From DASRDE01 sp035938175 (GTDB taxonomy: Bacteria; Vulcanimicrobiota; Vulcanimicrobiia; Vulcanimicrobiales; Vulcanimicrobiaceae), in NCBI GenBank assembly GCA_035938175.1, contig DASZHD010000060.1:124001-188000 (forward strand): a stretch of 64,000 nucleotides of DNA, read 5' to 3'. Numbering within the stretch: the first letter of the stretch is position 1; each line of letters begins with the position of its first letter. Below the pieces are notes generated by a model that was given only the letters and a program-made list of their open reading frames with translations, ran no database searches and had not been told where the DNA came from. Positions 25,832 to 33,687 of the stretch are shown here, piece after piece. Position numbers and translations under genes: made by a program.

Positions 25832-26581
25832 ATGATCGGGCAGTTAAAGTTGCGTGTTCATGAGCGGACCTGCATCATCGTTTCACATTGCAACGGTGTA
25901 CCCATTGAAACTGCAACAGCATGGTACCTGTCAGTCGCGGAAGCGCTCGTTGCGGTTACAAATACGCACGTGTTAGAGACGGTTCATCATATGCGTACGT
26001 TTGGAGATCCCGCGGCTTGGTATGAACTTTCTGCGGGGGCCGGACGACAAGCCGTGCAGATTCGTGGAGGCTACATGCTAATGCCGCACGATTCAACGCA
26101 CCAGTCATCAGTGCCCAGCAAATACGGCCTCTTGGATTTCGCGCTGCTCAAGGTGCCGGATAATGCACGCGGCTATGTCCTCGGTGGTAAAAAGGCGTTC
26201 ACGCTAAGCGATATTGACGAGTCAGGTCCCGACGTCGGGCGACTGATGTTCTGGCTCGGCTATCCAAACGATAGCGTCGCCGCTTCGCCTCCCGATATCA
26301 TGACGCCTTATCTGGAAGGTGAGAGTAAGCTTTTCGCAACGCGAGTTGTTAGAGTAGAGGATAGGCTGCTCGTTTTGCGCGGTCTGAAATCCTATGGATA
26401 TGGACACGCTGAACTGATTGGAGTAAGCGGCTCGGCTGTACTGGACGCCGGCGGGTGCGTAAGGGCGGTCTTATGGGGTGGCTCGGACGATTTGAATGAA
26501 ATCTATGCTTGTCCAATCCGCCACGTCGTTCAGGAGCTACCTCGGATACTTGAGGCAGGACGAAACGACGCCCCGACCTAG
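25832..26581 (+). CDS. Trypsin-like serine protease domain protein
   Basis: A 249-residue protein without a signal peptide. It has the three elements of a chymotrypsin-like protease in the right order: 'VAVTNTHVLE' with the His (about residue 51), 'YGLLDFALLKV' with the Asp (about 102) and 'GVSGSAVLDAGGCVRAVLWG' with the nucleophile Ser in GVSGS. Because it is cytoplasmic and sits in a defence island, a role as a cleavage effector is conceivable, but no sensor gene is next to it. It could also be an inactive or regulatory homologue. Confidence 0.65.
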   Translation: MIGQLKLRVHERTCIIVSHCNGVPIETATAWYLSVAEALVAVTNTHVLETVHHMRTFGDPAAWYELSAGAGRQAVQIRGGYMLMPHDSTHQSSVPSKYGLLDFALLKVPDNARGYVLGGKKAFTLSDIDESGPDVGRLMFWLGYPNDSVAASPPDIMTPYLEGESKLFATRVVRVEDRLLVLRGLKSYGYGHAELIGVSGSAVLDAGGCVRAVLWGGSDDLNEIYACPIRHVVQELPRILEAGRNDAPT

Positions 26582-26758
26582 CGTAGGTGGGGAGCACGAA
26601 TGCCTCGATAACGTCGTGCGGTCCTTGTATCAAGCCCGCTACCGAACTTGTCGCATTGCATGAAGACACAGCAATTCTTCGGAGTAGTGATGAGATTGAG
26701 TCTGCGTGTTAAAGCGGAAGCCGGCCGGACATTTTACGTCGGCGCGAGATAATAACAT

Positions 26759-27232
26759 CTAGCTGCCGCAACCCGCGGGGCCCCTGCCTTCAAAGATGCT
26801 CGCCAGAGACGCGGATCCGTGTAGTACCGCGTAGCGTTCAATTGCGTTCATGAAGAGCGATTCCGCAACACAAACTCTGCTGTGTTCTTCCGCTACATCA
26901 AGCTGATGTACTGTATATCCGGTCCCTACCAATAGGAAGACGCAAATCACTGCAAAAAATACGCCGATTGTGACTCCTTTCTTGGACACGTCCGAAAACG
27001 TTTTCAGTATGAAACGACCAGCACTTACCCATCCAGAGTCTGAGGCAGCCTCAAGCCTAGTCAGTACGGTGCTAGTGCGATTTAGGAGCATATGCGTGAA
27101 CACGGGTCCAACTATTATTGGATCATCTGCTTGAAGCCCATGCTGATGCATTAACCGTTGAAAGGCGTGGCGTTGCTTTAGGGGCAGGCTTTCCAGTGCT
27201 GCTTCGTACGCTGCCAGATACGGATTTGTCAT
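26759..27232 (-). CDS. Membrane protein in the mobilization region, TraM-like position
   Basis: A 157-residue protein with one clear membrane span ('TIGVFFAVICVFLLVGTGYT') near residue 95 and a periplasmic C-terminus with two Cys. It overlaps the ParA-like gene upstream by four bases, and in position it corresponds to TraM of IncP plasmids, which also has one membrane span and ends a traK-traL-traM operon. Sequence similarity to TraM is not something I can establish by eye, so the name is based on context only. Confidence 0.5.
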   Translation of the reverse strand: MTNPYLAAYEAALESLPLKQRHAFQRLMHQHGLQADDPIIVGPVFTHMLLNRTSTVLTRLEAASDSGWVSAGRFILKTFSDVSKKGVTIGVFFAVICVFLLVGTGYTVHQLDVAEEHSRVCVAESLFMNAIERYAVLHGSASLASIFEGRGPAGCGS

Positions 27233-27963
27233 AGGCCGAGCGCACCTTCAATGGGTCTTAATGCCAAATCCATTTCACGGAGCCAGGTCCGAAGGTACTG
27301 CTTCATGTGAGCCGCTTTGAGTGATGATGCGTTAGAAGCCAACGCGTAAGAGAACGTTTCCGACGTTAGATCGAGTAGGACCGGGATTGAAGTTCGCAGC
27401 GCGGGGATTTGCAGTTCAATTCCTCCACGTTCTAGCAATCGGCCGCGGGATTCAGACTCAGCGATATCGAGCCTTGTATCTCCGTACCATAATATCCAGT
27501 CATCTTCGCGGGGGCCGAATGTGCGGTTAAGCAGTGCGATTGTTGTGACGTCGGAGTCTCCAATCGTATCGAGCATCAGGCCTACCGAAGACGTTGACGC
27601 CCTGTACGGTGTCACAACATTGATTACTGTAACGTCGACGCGATTTTGCGAAAGCCAGTCGAACATAGATGCCTCCTTGTTCGCAGCTCTCAGGTCGCTT
27701 AGACCGCGCCCGGGCATATCCATAAGGATCACAGGGGTTTCTGCCTGGTCTACGATATGGAGGAGACCAGCAACGTCCGTAGGTTCGATTGGGACAGCAT
27801 CATCGTAATATTGTTGAAGCTGCGCAACATCCGGATCGGCGTCAACTAGAGTAACATCTACTTTATGACGCTCATAGCGATCGGCGGCATAGCGAGCGAA
27901 GAAGGTTTTCCCCGTGCCGCCCTTGGCTGAAATAACGATTACTAATCGCTTTGCACTCATCAT
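27229..27963 (-). CDS. ParA/MinD-like ATPase, TraL-like position
   Basis: A 244-residue P-loop ATPase with the deviant Walker A 'SAKGGTGKTFFARY' at residue 13 and 'VTLVDADPD' (Walker A' region), followed by 'PVILMDMPGRG' (Walker B). It lies between a RHH-like basic protein and a membrane protein, with four-base overlaps on both sides, as TraL does in IncP plasmids and VirC1 in Ti plasmids. Such ATPases help recruit the relaxosome to the transfer machinery. It could also serve in partition of the excised element. Confidence 0.75.
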   Translation of the reverse strand: MMSAKRLVIVISAKGGTGKTFFARYAADRYERHKVDVTLVDADPDVAQLQQYYDDAVPIEPTDVAGLLHIVDQAETPVILMDMPGRGLSDLRAANKEASMFDWLSQNRVDVTVINVVTPYRASTSSVGLMLDTIGDSDVTTIALLNRTFGPREDDWILWYGDTRLDIAESESRGRLLERGGIELQIPALRTSIPVLLDLTSETFSYALASNASSLKAAHMKQYLRTWLREMDLALRPIEGALGL

Positions 27964-28355
27964 GAACGCCCCCGAAGATGATCGCTCTTTCCTTGGTGAC
28001 GTGCAGCCGCGCCATCACTGTGCGGAAGCGGGACCTTCGGTTTTGAAGTTGTCTTTATCGCCTGATTGCCTGTGCTGCGGTCGCGCTTCTTACGCTTGCG
28101 TCGTTTCGTTGGCGAGAAAAATTTTTGTAGAACTGGGGCGCCGAGAACGTCTCCGAGCCCTTGGGACATTATTTCAGCGATTTGGACGTTCCCGAAGCCT
28201 TGGCGCCGAAGCTCTTCGAACTCCTCGTGTAGCTCCTGGCAGACCTCCCGTCTTGTGTAACGCTCGGGCTTACGTGGTCCGCGAGCTGCCGCTTCTTGCA
28301 GAAGCTGGCGCGTCGCGGCAAGTTGCTCGTTCGTGTAGAACCGCACCTTAGGCAT
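27960..28355 (-). CDS. Basic DNA-binding protein, TraK-like position
   Basis: A 131-residue protein starting at ATG 28355 (GGAGAG eight bases ahead; ATG 28382 is possible). It has an HTH-like segment 'LRRQGFGNVQIAEIMSQG' and a strongly basic tail ('SPTKRRKRKKRDRS'). It is the first gene of the operon on the left of the candidate oriT, as TraK is in IncP plasmids, where it binds and bends oriT DNA. The name is a position-based inference. Confidence 0.5.
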   Translation of the reverse strand: MPKVRFYTNEQLAATRQLLQEAAARGPRKPERYTRREVCQELHEEFEELRRQGFGNVQIAEIMSQGLGDVLGAPVLQKFFSPTKRRKRKKRDRSTGNQAIKTTSKPKVPLPHSDGAAARHQGKSDHLRGRS

Positions 28356-28399
28356 TGCTTTTGCTCTCCGTTCTGACCCCATCTCGCGGAGCCAGAGTC

Positions 28400-28699
28400 C
28401 TATCGACCGTGACGCGGAATTCGAGCTGGTTTTTTCGCGCTTCTTGTGGCGTCGCGCAGAATTCTTAACGGTTGCTTTACGGAACGGCCAATCACGGCTT
28501 AGATGTCTTCCGTACCGCTGCTCCGATGCGGTACCGGTTTATCCGGAGGTGGTCGATAGAGGCTCATGAACGTCGCAGCACTTCCTTCGCTCGCAGCAAG
28601 CGGGAGGCACGGCCTACCGCCGTGCCTTCAGAAAATGGCGCTCTGTCGCTCCGCTCTGTCGCGCTTTGCTTGGTCCAAGACGATTTGCTGGTGCGTAAG
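28400..28699. other. Candidate oriT between divergent mobilization genes
   Basis: The region between the TraK-like and MobC genes holds the inverted repeat GTACCGC (28512-28518) / GCGGTAC (28528-28534). It is followed seven bases later by TTATCCGG (28539-28546), which resembles the YATCCTG nick context of IncP-type MOBP oriT sites. A second hairpin GGCACGGC/GCCGTGCC (28606-28626, loop CTACC) lies nearer MobC. The gene order, with transfer genes pointing away on both sides, strengthens the call. The exact nick position is unproven. Confidence 0.5.
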
Positions 28700-29044
28700 A
28701 TGAAGACAGATCCAAAACCGTCCAGCTCACGGTCCGAACGTCGTCGCCGCAATTATGTTATTCGAATTCGCATGGACGACGCCGAGTTCGCAGCAATCCG
28801 TTCGCTGGCAACTTCAAACGGCATGACCGTGAGCTCATATGCGAGGGCCGCAGCCCTGAAACGCCCCGTCAAACGGAACACGACCAGTTTTGAAGGCCGC
28901 ATTGTGAGCGACTTGGCGCGCGTGGTCAGCGAGCTGAAACGGTTACGGGTGGGCCTCTCAACTTGCGCCGAGCAACAAGGCCTTGAACAGATTATCGTAT
29001 TCGTGGCGGCAATCACGGACTGGATCGCGAGCGCCCGTCCGTGA
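28700..29044 (+). CDS. mobC: MobC/TraJ-like RHH relaxosome protein
   Basis: A 114-residue protein from ATG 28700. The pattern 'NYVIRIRMDDAEFAAIRSLA' followed by 'GMTVSSYARAAAL' is the ribbon-helix-helix of MobC/TraJ relaxosome proteins, which bind oriT beside the nick and help the relaxase melt DNA. The upstream extension of the frame to 28472 crosses the oriT hairpins and is not protein-like. Its stop overlaps the relaxase start (GTGA). Confidence 0.75.
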   Translation: MKTDPKPSSSRSERRRRNYVIRIRMDDAEFAAIRSLATSNGMTVSSYARAAALKRPVKRNTTSFEGRIVSDLARVVSELKRLRVGLSTCAEQQGLEQIIVFVAAITDWIASARP

Positions 29045-30888
29045 TCGGAGTCGCGAACTTTGGCCGGAGATTCGGCGGCCTCTTAAGATATATTTCCGAA
29101 AGCCGCCGCGACGAGGGCGGTCTCGTGGGTTATATGACGCACTCCGGTCACCGGCTGGGAGGCGTCTACTATGCCAATCTTGCTGCCGTCACTCCAGCCG
29201 CCGCAGCTAGGGAAATGACGCTCATTGCCGGCCTATCTCGACGCGTTGAAAAGCCGGTGATGCAGCTCATCATATCTCTACATCCTGATGAATCTAAGCA
29301 TCCCGATGCGGGCGCCTTAACAGCCGCTGCTGACAGACTTGCACGGGCCGCCGGTCGCGTCGTTGCCAAACTTGGACTTTCCCGACATCAAGCCGCATAT
29401 GCTGTGCATTTGGAAAAGCAACACATGCATTGCCATGTCTGCATCAACCGTGTCGGACCGGACGGCAAGGCATGGCCTACTTGGAAATCGGGAGAACGGA
29501 TTAGGGCAGCCTGCCGTCAGGTGGAGATCGAAATGGGTTACCCACCTTATCGAGAGTCCACAACTCGAGCGCTTCGCCAACGCGCCTCGACCATTTCGGA
29601 TGCAGTGTTGCCGTCAGAATGGACGACACGTCAAGTTCGGGCTTACGAAAAAAGCGCGGCCATCCCGAAGTCAAGGAGCGCCGAGAAGATGCAACGCGTG
29701 CTCGTCGTCGACCGGATGCGTCCGATCACCGGAGCTGCAATTCGTAAAGCTAGCTCCTGGGATGAAGCAATCGAGAGCCTTAGTAGAATCGGTTACCAGT
29801 TTGCTCTCTACAAGGATCGATCTGGACGTCGGCGCGGCCTGCAAGTCGTTGCAAGTGATGGTGCACGCGTAGCCGCATCTGACATTGACTCCGAGTTCGG
29901 GCTCATCAAGCTCGAACGACGCTGGGGTCGCTATGACGAAACCCTTGAGGAGCGACCGCGCCTCCAAGATACTTGCAATGGGCCACCAAATCTCACGGTG
30001 CCGGTACCAGCAGAGCCTCAGCCTCCCAAGCGCATCCGCGATGCGCATACGCGACTATGGGGGGTCTATCGGCGTGAATTGATGCCGGCGATCGAAGAGA
30101 GGGATGGTTTGATCGCGGGGACTCGGGCCTTGGAGTCTGCGGAAGTAGGGCGATTGAGAACCGAATCGCGAGAGCAAGTTCGTGCATTGAGCCAGCTCAA
30201 CATCTCACGGAGCGGCCGAGCGTTCTTGAAATCGAGAATCCTTCAAGACTGCCGGGACGCTATTGGTTTGGTACGTAAGAAATACCGTGAAAAGCGCGAG
30301 CAGGTCAGAAATAAGTACGCCGTCCCCACTTGGATCGACTTTATTATCGACAAAGCCGTAAGGTTAGTTCAAGACGCGATAACTGTTCTTTCGTGGCTGC
30401 GCCGCCATTTGGAGCGACCGAAGGAGAACAAGCTTATCGCATCTACGGGCGTTCGCACCCCGCCAGAACACTTCAATCACCGAGGACTAACCCCAATCGT
30501 TATCGATACTGGGGCAATCGAATATCAGGACCATTTGAAGCGGATCGCGTTTGTGGATCGCGGTGACGAAATCGTCGTTTCTACAACCGAGGATGGCCGG
30601 CCGGAGTGGGCTCATATGTGTTCGGCACTTTATCACGCAGATGCCAAATGGGGTGGCTGCAAGTCCCGCGGCTCATTCGTCTTCCGAGACTATGCGCTAA
30701 GCGTAGCTCGCGAATATCGAACATACCTTGCTGAGCGCTTTCCCTCACTCCGTTCGGTCGACACTGAAGACGATATCCAGCACGAGGACAAGAGCAAGCC
30801 CGGCGTTCCGTGCGTTGAGATTCCGATGACGCCTATCAGCTATTACCGAAGCGGTCGCTCTCGCGATCGTGGACAGCGTTCGCAGTGA
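29041..30888 (+). CDS. MOBP-type relaxase
   Basis: A 615-residue protein. The N-terminal 180 residues contain the relaxase motifs: an early Tyr region ('LLRYIS', with 'VGYMTH' downstream), and the three-His metal motif as 'HLEKQHMHCHVCINRV', close to the HxD..HxHxxxNRV of MOBP enzymes. It cuts and covalently binds oriT to start transfer. The middle and C-terminal regions are helical, charged and without a recognised helicase or primase domain. It starts at GTG 29041, overlapping the MobC stop. Without T4SS genes the element depends on a helper conjugative system. Confidence 0.85.
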   Translation: MIGVANFGRRFGGLLRYISESRRDEGGLVGYMTHSGHRLGGVYYANLAAVTPAAAAREMTLIAGLSRRVEKPVMQLIISLHPDESKHPDAGALTAAADRLARAAGRVVAKLGLSRHQAAYAVHLEKQHMHCHVCINRVGPDGKAWPTWKSGERIRAACRQVEIEMGYPPYRESTTRALRQRASTISDAVLPSEWTTRQVRAYEKSAAIPKSRSAEKMQRVLVVDRMRPITGAAIRKASSWDEAIESLSRIGYQFALYKDRSGRRRGLQVVASDGARVAASDIDSEFGLIKLERRWGRYDETLEERPRLQDTCNGPPNLTVPVPAEPQPPKRIRDAHTRLWGVYRRELMPAIEERDGLIAGTRALESAEVGRLRTESREQVRALSQLNISRSGRAFLKSRILQDCRDAIGLVRKKYREKREQVRNKYAVPTWIDFIIDKAVRLVQDAITVLSWLRRHLERPKENKLIASTGVRTPPEHFNHRGLTPIVIDTGAIEYQDHLKRIAFVDRGDEIVVSTTEDGRPEWAHMCSALYHADAKWGGCKSRGSFVFRDYALSVAREYRTYLAERFPSLRSVDTEDDIQHEDKSKPGVPCVEIPMTPISYYRSGRSRDRGQRSQ

Positions 30889-30964
30889 CGTTTCGGCGCG
30901 CCCGTCTTTCGACCGCGCCGGAACGTCAATTACAACTCGCCGGCGCTAGAGCTGGAGGAGTTGT

Positions 30965-31735
30965 GTGATTTTAGATCATGTCACATGGGTTGTCGTTGAC
31001 ACGGAAACAACCGGGCCCGATCCCGACCGCCATAAGCCCGTAGAAATTGCCGCTCTAAGATTTCATGGTACAGAGCAGCTAGGACGCTTCGTAACGCTCG
31101 TGAATCCCGCGCAACCGATTCCGCCGGAGAGCAGCGGCGTTCATAACATTACCGATATAGATGTGGCGGAAGCCCCGAGCGTTGAGGAGGCGTTGGCGGA
31201 GCTCGCAGAGTTCATCTCAGGAGCGGGCATGGTCGTTGCGCACAACGCTGCGTTTGACCGCGAGTTTCTTACAACAATTCGACAGCCGGCCGCCAATGCT
31301 CGAGGAGAGATCGAATGGGATTGGCTATGCACCTGGCGCCTCGCGCGCCATCTCCTGCCCATGGCGCCGAACCACAAGCTCGCGACGCTGCGTTATCTCC
31401 GAAAGCTCGACGTTCCCAGAGATATCGCCGCGCACAGAGCACTCGGGGACGTCATCGTAACAGCGGCGCTGACCCTGGATCTTGTTCACCTTTACGAGGA
31501 ACGCTTTGCGGATGACGCGGACCTCGACGAACTCCTTGAATACGCGCTTTCCTACATAACGCTTCCTGCGTGGCCGTTTGGAAAGTACTTTGGCCGACCC
31601 ATCGCAGATGCTCCGGCGAACTACATACGGTGGGTCCTCCGCAATCACGATCGTGCGCAACGTGATCGGGACTTGCGAAAAACCCTTGAGTCCGAGCTGT
31701 TGAGGATGTCCAGGCGTTTGACCTTGGCGTCTTAG
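30965..31735 (+). CDS. DnaQ-like 3'-5' exonuclease with C-terminal DUF3820-like domain
   Basis: A 256-residue DEDDh exonuclease: ExoI 'VVVDTETTGPDP', ExoII 'VVAHNAAFDREFL', ExoIII 'HRALGDVIVTAAL' with the His/Asp pair. The last 60 residues ('LPAWPFGKYFGRPIADAPANYIRWVL', here in parts: PFGKYFGRPI, ANYIRWVL) match the small DUF3820 domain found at the end of some ExoX-type nucleases. The GTG start has GGAGGAG seven bases ahead. It lies between the relaxase and the excisionase, so it may process ssDNA during transfer, or be a defence nuclease. Confidence 0.85.
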   Translation: MILDHVTWVVVDTETTGPDPDRHKPVEIAALRFHGTEQLGRFVTLVNPAQPIPPESSGVHNITDIDVAEAPSVEEALAELAEFISGAGMVVAHNAAFDREFLTTIRQPAANARGEIEWDWLCTWRLARHLLPMAPNHKLATLRYLRKLDVPRDIAAHRALGDVIVTAALTLDLVHLYEERFADDADLDELLEYALSYITLPAWPFGKYFGRPIADAPANYIRWVLRNHDRAQRDRDLRKTLESELLRMSRRLTLAS

Positions 31736-31830
31736 CTATTTGCACAACGCATCGTTCTATGTAACGCAGCAAAGATCACGACGATAGATTGGTACCGGCC
31801 TGAGCCGGCATCACTACAGGGAGTCTCGTT

Positions 31831-32115
31831 ATGGATAACGTGCGGATAGGTCACTTCAAGGAAACACCTAGCGAAGCGGCAGCAGAATCCGCCAATAGCG
31901 GTCCGATTGAACGCAAGTATCTCGACATCGACGGCGCGAGTGCATACCTCAAGTGCTCGAAGCGCACCATCTATAAGCTTTGTGCTTTGCGCAAGTTGGC
32001 TTACCACGAAGGGGCGGGCCTCCGGTGGTTTCTCAAATCCGACCTGGACGATTACATCTCAAGCGGCCGCGTCGGTATTTACGGAGCTGAGCGGCGGAGG
32101 CGAAAGAGCGCATGA
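31831..32115 (+). CDS. xis: Excisionase-type helix-turn-helix protein
   Basis: A 94-residue protein with an N-terminal tail and a MerR/excisionase-type HTH: 'YLDIDGASAYLKCSKRTIYK', then a wing 'GLRWFLKSDLDDYI'. Such proteins bind near attachment sites and steer the integrase to excision. Its stop overlaps the integrase ATG by four bases, so the two are made together. RBS GGGAG seven bases ahead of ATG 31831. Confidence 0.8.
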   Translation: MDNVRIGHFKETPSEAAAESANSGPIERKYLDIDGASAYLKCSKRTIYKLCALRKLAYHEGAGLRWFLKSDLDDYISSGRVGIYGAERRRRKSA

Positions 32116-33317
32116 GTGCGCAGGGGCGCCCCGCGTGGTGGCAAAAGGGCATGCGGCGCAAAAGCGGCGGCCGCATCGAATGGCGATTCTACGTGCAGAC
32201 GCCCGCGGGTTCGAAGCAGGCATCAGCCTATGGTCGTAGCATCACCGAGCTCAAGGCAGAGCGTAAACGCATCGAAAAGCTTTACGAATTTGCGCCGGAG
32301 CGAATTACTTTGAATGAGCTTCTCGATCGCTTCGTTGCCGAGAAGCGCGGCGATAATACGATCGATCAGCGAAAGATCTCCGATATGGAAAGCCGTTTCG
32401 AACGCCTCGTCCGGCCAAAGCTAGGCCGACTTAGCATCGGCGCACTGTGCACGAATTGGGCAATAATCAGCGCCCACTTTCAAGCGCTTTCGGGAAAGGA
32501 CCCAAACAGTTACGTGGTGCAACGCGCGTTCGACGAGCTAAGGCGAGCGTTCAAGTTCGGCATCTCGCACCAGTGGTGCACGCTTAATCCGATGCTGCAT
32601 CTCGAGCGGCCGAAGTATCGCGCGACTGAAAAACGGCAGCCGTTTACGCTCGAGCAGGTCTTTGAACTGCTACGGCTCTCCACTGGGCGCGATCGAGTAA
32701 TCATTGCGTTCTTGGTCATGACCGGGGTCCGCACGTGGAGTGAAATGAGCGGCCTCAGGGTTCGGGACTGCAACCTGTTAAAGAAGACTGTCAAACTGTC
32801 AACATTCGTTCGCCGAACTGAAAAGGGACAGCCAGTCGAAAAGCCCGTGACCTCCGGCAAACCGCGCGGCAAGACGGAGCGCGCGGAACGGGAGATTCCT
32901 CTGGTTGATCCCCTGGTTGCCCTGCTTGAGGAACATATTCGTTCGGCGTCTCTCGGCCCCGACGACTACCTATTCCCGAACCAATACGGCGGGCTCCTAA
33001 GAGACAACAACTGGCGGACCCGTGTCTGGAAGCCGCTTGCAGAAGCAGTCGGGAGGCCCGATGCGGTGCCTTACGAGCTGCGGCACACGACGAATAGCCT
33101 GCTCGCCGAACTTGGTATGATTGCCGAGGAGCGGGCCGCCATCTGCGGACACTCGGAAGTCGTGAACAAGATGGTTTACACGAAGATCGGTCTGGAGGCT
33201 CGCCGCGTCATCATGGACAAGCTAGGGATGCTCTTTCCCAACCTTGGCCCGGGGTCGCGACCAAGTGGGGACAAGGGTCAGGACGAGGGTCAAGACGGCG
33301 ACGGAGCCGTCGCCTAG
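32112..33317 (+). CDS. int: Tyrosine integrase of the element
   Basis: A 401-residue tyrosine recombinase. After a basic AP2-like N-terminus ('KSGGRIEWRFYVQTP') and a core-binding domain, the catalytic residues are seen as Arg in 'MTGVRTWSEMSGL', 'PYELRHTTNSLLAEL' with the second Arg and a His, 'ICGHS', and Tyr in 'MVYTKIGLEA'. It integrates the element at tRNA-Val: the gene ends 27 bp before the tRNA. Its 3' end contains one copy of the paired element-end motif (33269-33292) and a short GC-rich palindrome. Confidence 0.9.
   Translation: MSAQGRPAWWQKGMRRKSGGRIEWRFYVQTPAGSKQASAYGRSITELKAERKRIEKLYEFAPERITLNELLDRFVAEKRGDNTIDQRKISDMESRFERLVRPKLGRLSIGALCTNWAIISAHFQALSGKDPNSYVVQRAFDELRRAFKFGISHQWCTLNPMLHLERPKYRATEKRQPFTLEQVFELLRLSTGRDRVIIAFLVMTGVRTWSEMSGLRVRDCNLLKKTVKLSTFVRRTEKGQPVEKPVTSGKPRGKTERAEREIPLVDPLVALLEEHIRSASLGPDDYLFPNQYGGLLRDNNWRTRVWKPLAEAVGRPDAVPYELRHTTNSLLAELGMIAEERAAICGHSEVVNKMVYTKIGLEARRVIMDKLGMLFPNLGPGSRPSGDKGQDEGQDGDGAVA
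33269..33292 (+). repeat. Right copy of paired element-end motif
   Basis: GGACAAGGGTCA, four bases, GAGGGTCA, as at 11709-11732. It lies inside the last codons of the integrase, 51 bp from the tRNA core, and encodes D-K-G-Q-D-E-G-Q. Candidate arm-type integrase or excisionase binding site. Confidence 0.55.
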
Positions 33318-33342
33318 CAGAAAAAACCATACAGGATAAGCC

Positions 33343-33382
33343 ACGGGCGATTAGCTCAGCTGGGAGAGCGCCTCCCTTACAA
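33343..33382 (+). repeat. attR core: 5' half of tRNA-Val supplied by the element
   Basis: Identical over 40 bases to 11555-11594. Integration through the anticodon loop replaced the chromosomal 5' half by this copy, so the working tRNA is a hybrid of element-borne 5' half and chromosomal 3' half. The crossover lies within or just 5' of the anticodon loop. Confidence 0.85.
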
Positions 33383-33420
33383 GGAGGATGTCGGCGGTTC
33401 GAGCCCGTCATCGCCCACCA
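33345..33420 (+). tRNA. tRNA-Val (anticodon TAC)
   Basis: 76 nt with CCA encoded. Acceptor stem GGGCGAT/ATCGCCC, D arm with AGCTCAGCTGGGAGAGC, anticodon stem CCTCC/GGAGG around the loop CTTACAA (anticodon TAC, reads GUA), and T arm CGGTTCGAGCCCG-like with GGTTCGAGCC. It is intact and sits directly after the integrase gene. Because its 5' half and upstream DNA come from the element, its promoter must lie in or near the integrase 3' end. Confidence 0.97.
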
Positions 33421-33423
33421 CGT

Positions 33424-33457
33424 AAAAAAGACGCCGGTTCGACCGGCGTCTTTTTTT
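33424..33457 (+). terminator. Strong intrinsic terminator after tRNA-Val
   Basis: GACGCCGG and CCGGCGTC form an 8-bp stem around TTCGA, flanked by A-run and T-run (seven Ts), so it works on both strands. It ends the tRNA transcript and blocks read-through from the integrase into the chromosome. Confidence 0.9.
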
Positions 33458-33687
33458 CATGCCCGAACATCCGTTTTCGCCCGGAACCGTCGGCGTCGTA
33501 CGGTTGCGCTGCTCGTCGGAGTGAGCTGTCTGAGAATCGTGGAGCCGGCCAAGCGCGGCCGCCGCCGGCCGGCACTGACCGCTTGTTCCTCAATTGAATG
33601 GCTGTGCTGCGTCGCCGCGAAGACCACCAAAGAGGAGCCGATGGGATTCATGTCGGCTTCCATCCCACTCAGTAGTCGGAAACGATT
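33458..33687. other. Intergenic region upstream of the enoyl-CoA hydratase
   Basis: About 230 bp of chromosome between the tRNA terminator and the next gene. No protein-like frame with a start; presumably the hydratase promoter. Confidence 0.35.

Larger units (their letters stand above)
11555..33382. mobile_element. Integrative mobilizable element in tRNA-Val(TAC), about 21.8 kb
   Basis: The element is bounded by a 40-bp direct repeat made of the 5' half of tRNA-Val, with the tyrosine integrase (32112-33317) and excisionase (31831-32115) directly next to the intact tRNA on the right. Cargo is mostly defence: a Gabija-like pair, a PNP/NACHT/deaminase set, an NgoMIV-type R-M operon, Vsr, HNH, GIY-YIG and a protease. 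A relaxase, MobC, and TraK/L/M-like genes are present, but no type IV secretion genes, so it should need a helper for transfer. Genes from 12.3 to 19.8 kb look less GC-rich than the chromosome. Confidence 0.9.

Noticed and set aside
30896..30940. Terminator after the relaxase gene
   Set aside because: A CGGCGCG/CGCGCCG pair with a 13-nt loop is visible, but the T-run is missing and the loop is long.
31735..31830. Additional small gene between exonuclease and excisionase
   Set aside because: Only short frames without start signals; the space fits a promoter for xis-int.
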